Assembly (NCBI GenBank): GCA_003250235.1 | Contig: QKGY01000087.1 | Span: 1 to 5,700, forward strand | DNA length: 5,700 nt | Direction: 5' to 3' | Source: Desulfuromonadaceae bacterium | Lineage (GTDB): Bacteria > Desulfobacterota > Desulfuromonadia > Desulfuromonadales > SZUA-540 | Part shown: positions 5,694 through 5,700 of the stretch, piece by piece | How the letters are laid out: each line of letters starts with the position of its first letter | Position numbering within the stretch: the stretch's first letter is position 1 | Position numbers and translations under genes: made by a program | Notes under the pieces: model-generated | Database searches by the model: none | The model's input: only the letters and a program-made list of their open reading frames with translations | What the model was told of the DNA's origin: nothing

Positions 5694-5700
5694 GGGAGGG
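5694..5700 (+). promoter_or_regulatory. Ribosome-binding site of the next gene, probably flhB
   Basis: GGGAGGG begins right after the fliR stop and runs to the window edge. It is an excellent Shine-Dalgarno match, so a plus-strand start codon probably lies a few bases beyond the window. Gene order in related flagellar operons makes flhB the likely gene, but none of its coding sequence is visible. Confidence 0.6.

Overview
This window is one continuous plus-strand run of nine complete flagellar genes: motA, motB, fliL, fliM, fliN, fliO, fliP, fliQ and fliR. The last codons of an upstream gene lie at the left edge, and the ribosome-binding site of a downstream gene lies at the right edge. All genes are intact and close to normal family length. 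No RNA gene, mobile element, repeat array, CRISPR or horizontally acquired block was seen. The base composition is fairly GC-rich throughout, and I noticed no obvious change in codon use between genes.

The order (probable flbD)-motA-motB-fliL-fliM-fliN-fliO-fliP-fliQ-fliR-(probable flhB) is an ancient arrangement. It occurs in Deltaproteobacteria of the Geobacter/Desulfuromonas group and, with variations, in spirochaetes and some Firmicutes. The GC-rich sequence, the use of a short FliN rather than FliY, and PomAB-like stator sequences favour a Desulfuromonadales-type deltaproteobacterium. This is an inference from order and sequence style, not a database match.

Layout: 21-1559 encodes the ion-driven stator (MotA, MotB). 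1582-2097 encodes FliL, the stator-associated membrane protein. 2136-3462 encodes the C-ring switch proteins FliM and FliN, whose genes overlap. 3469-5693 encodes four inner-membrane components of the flagellar type III export gate (FliO, FliP, FliQ, FliR). Gaps between genes are 58 bases or less, and several genes overlap or nearly touch, so co-transcription with translational coupling is likely. No convincing internal promoter or terminator was found; the longest gap is the 58 bases before fliQ.

How they work together: FliP, FliQ and FliR form the export-gate core, which FliO helps to assemble. That gate secretes rod, hook and filament proteins. FliM and FliN build the C-ring, which sets rotation direction through CheY-P. 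MotA/MotB couple ion flow to torque on the C-ring, and FliL supports stator function.

The window is essentially an ordinary flagellar operon, and I found no undescribed system. The points most worth a second look are stator residues that suggest sodium coupling, three substitutions at motor-contact motifs (MotA Q96, FliM GGST, FliM EIAELL), three non-ATG starts including a TTG for fliM, and the weak ribosome-binding site of fliO.
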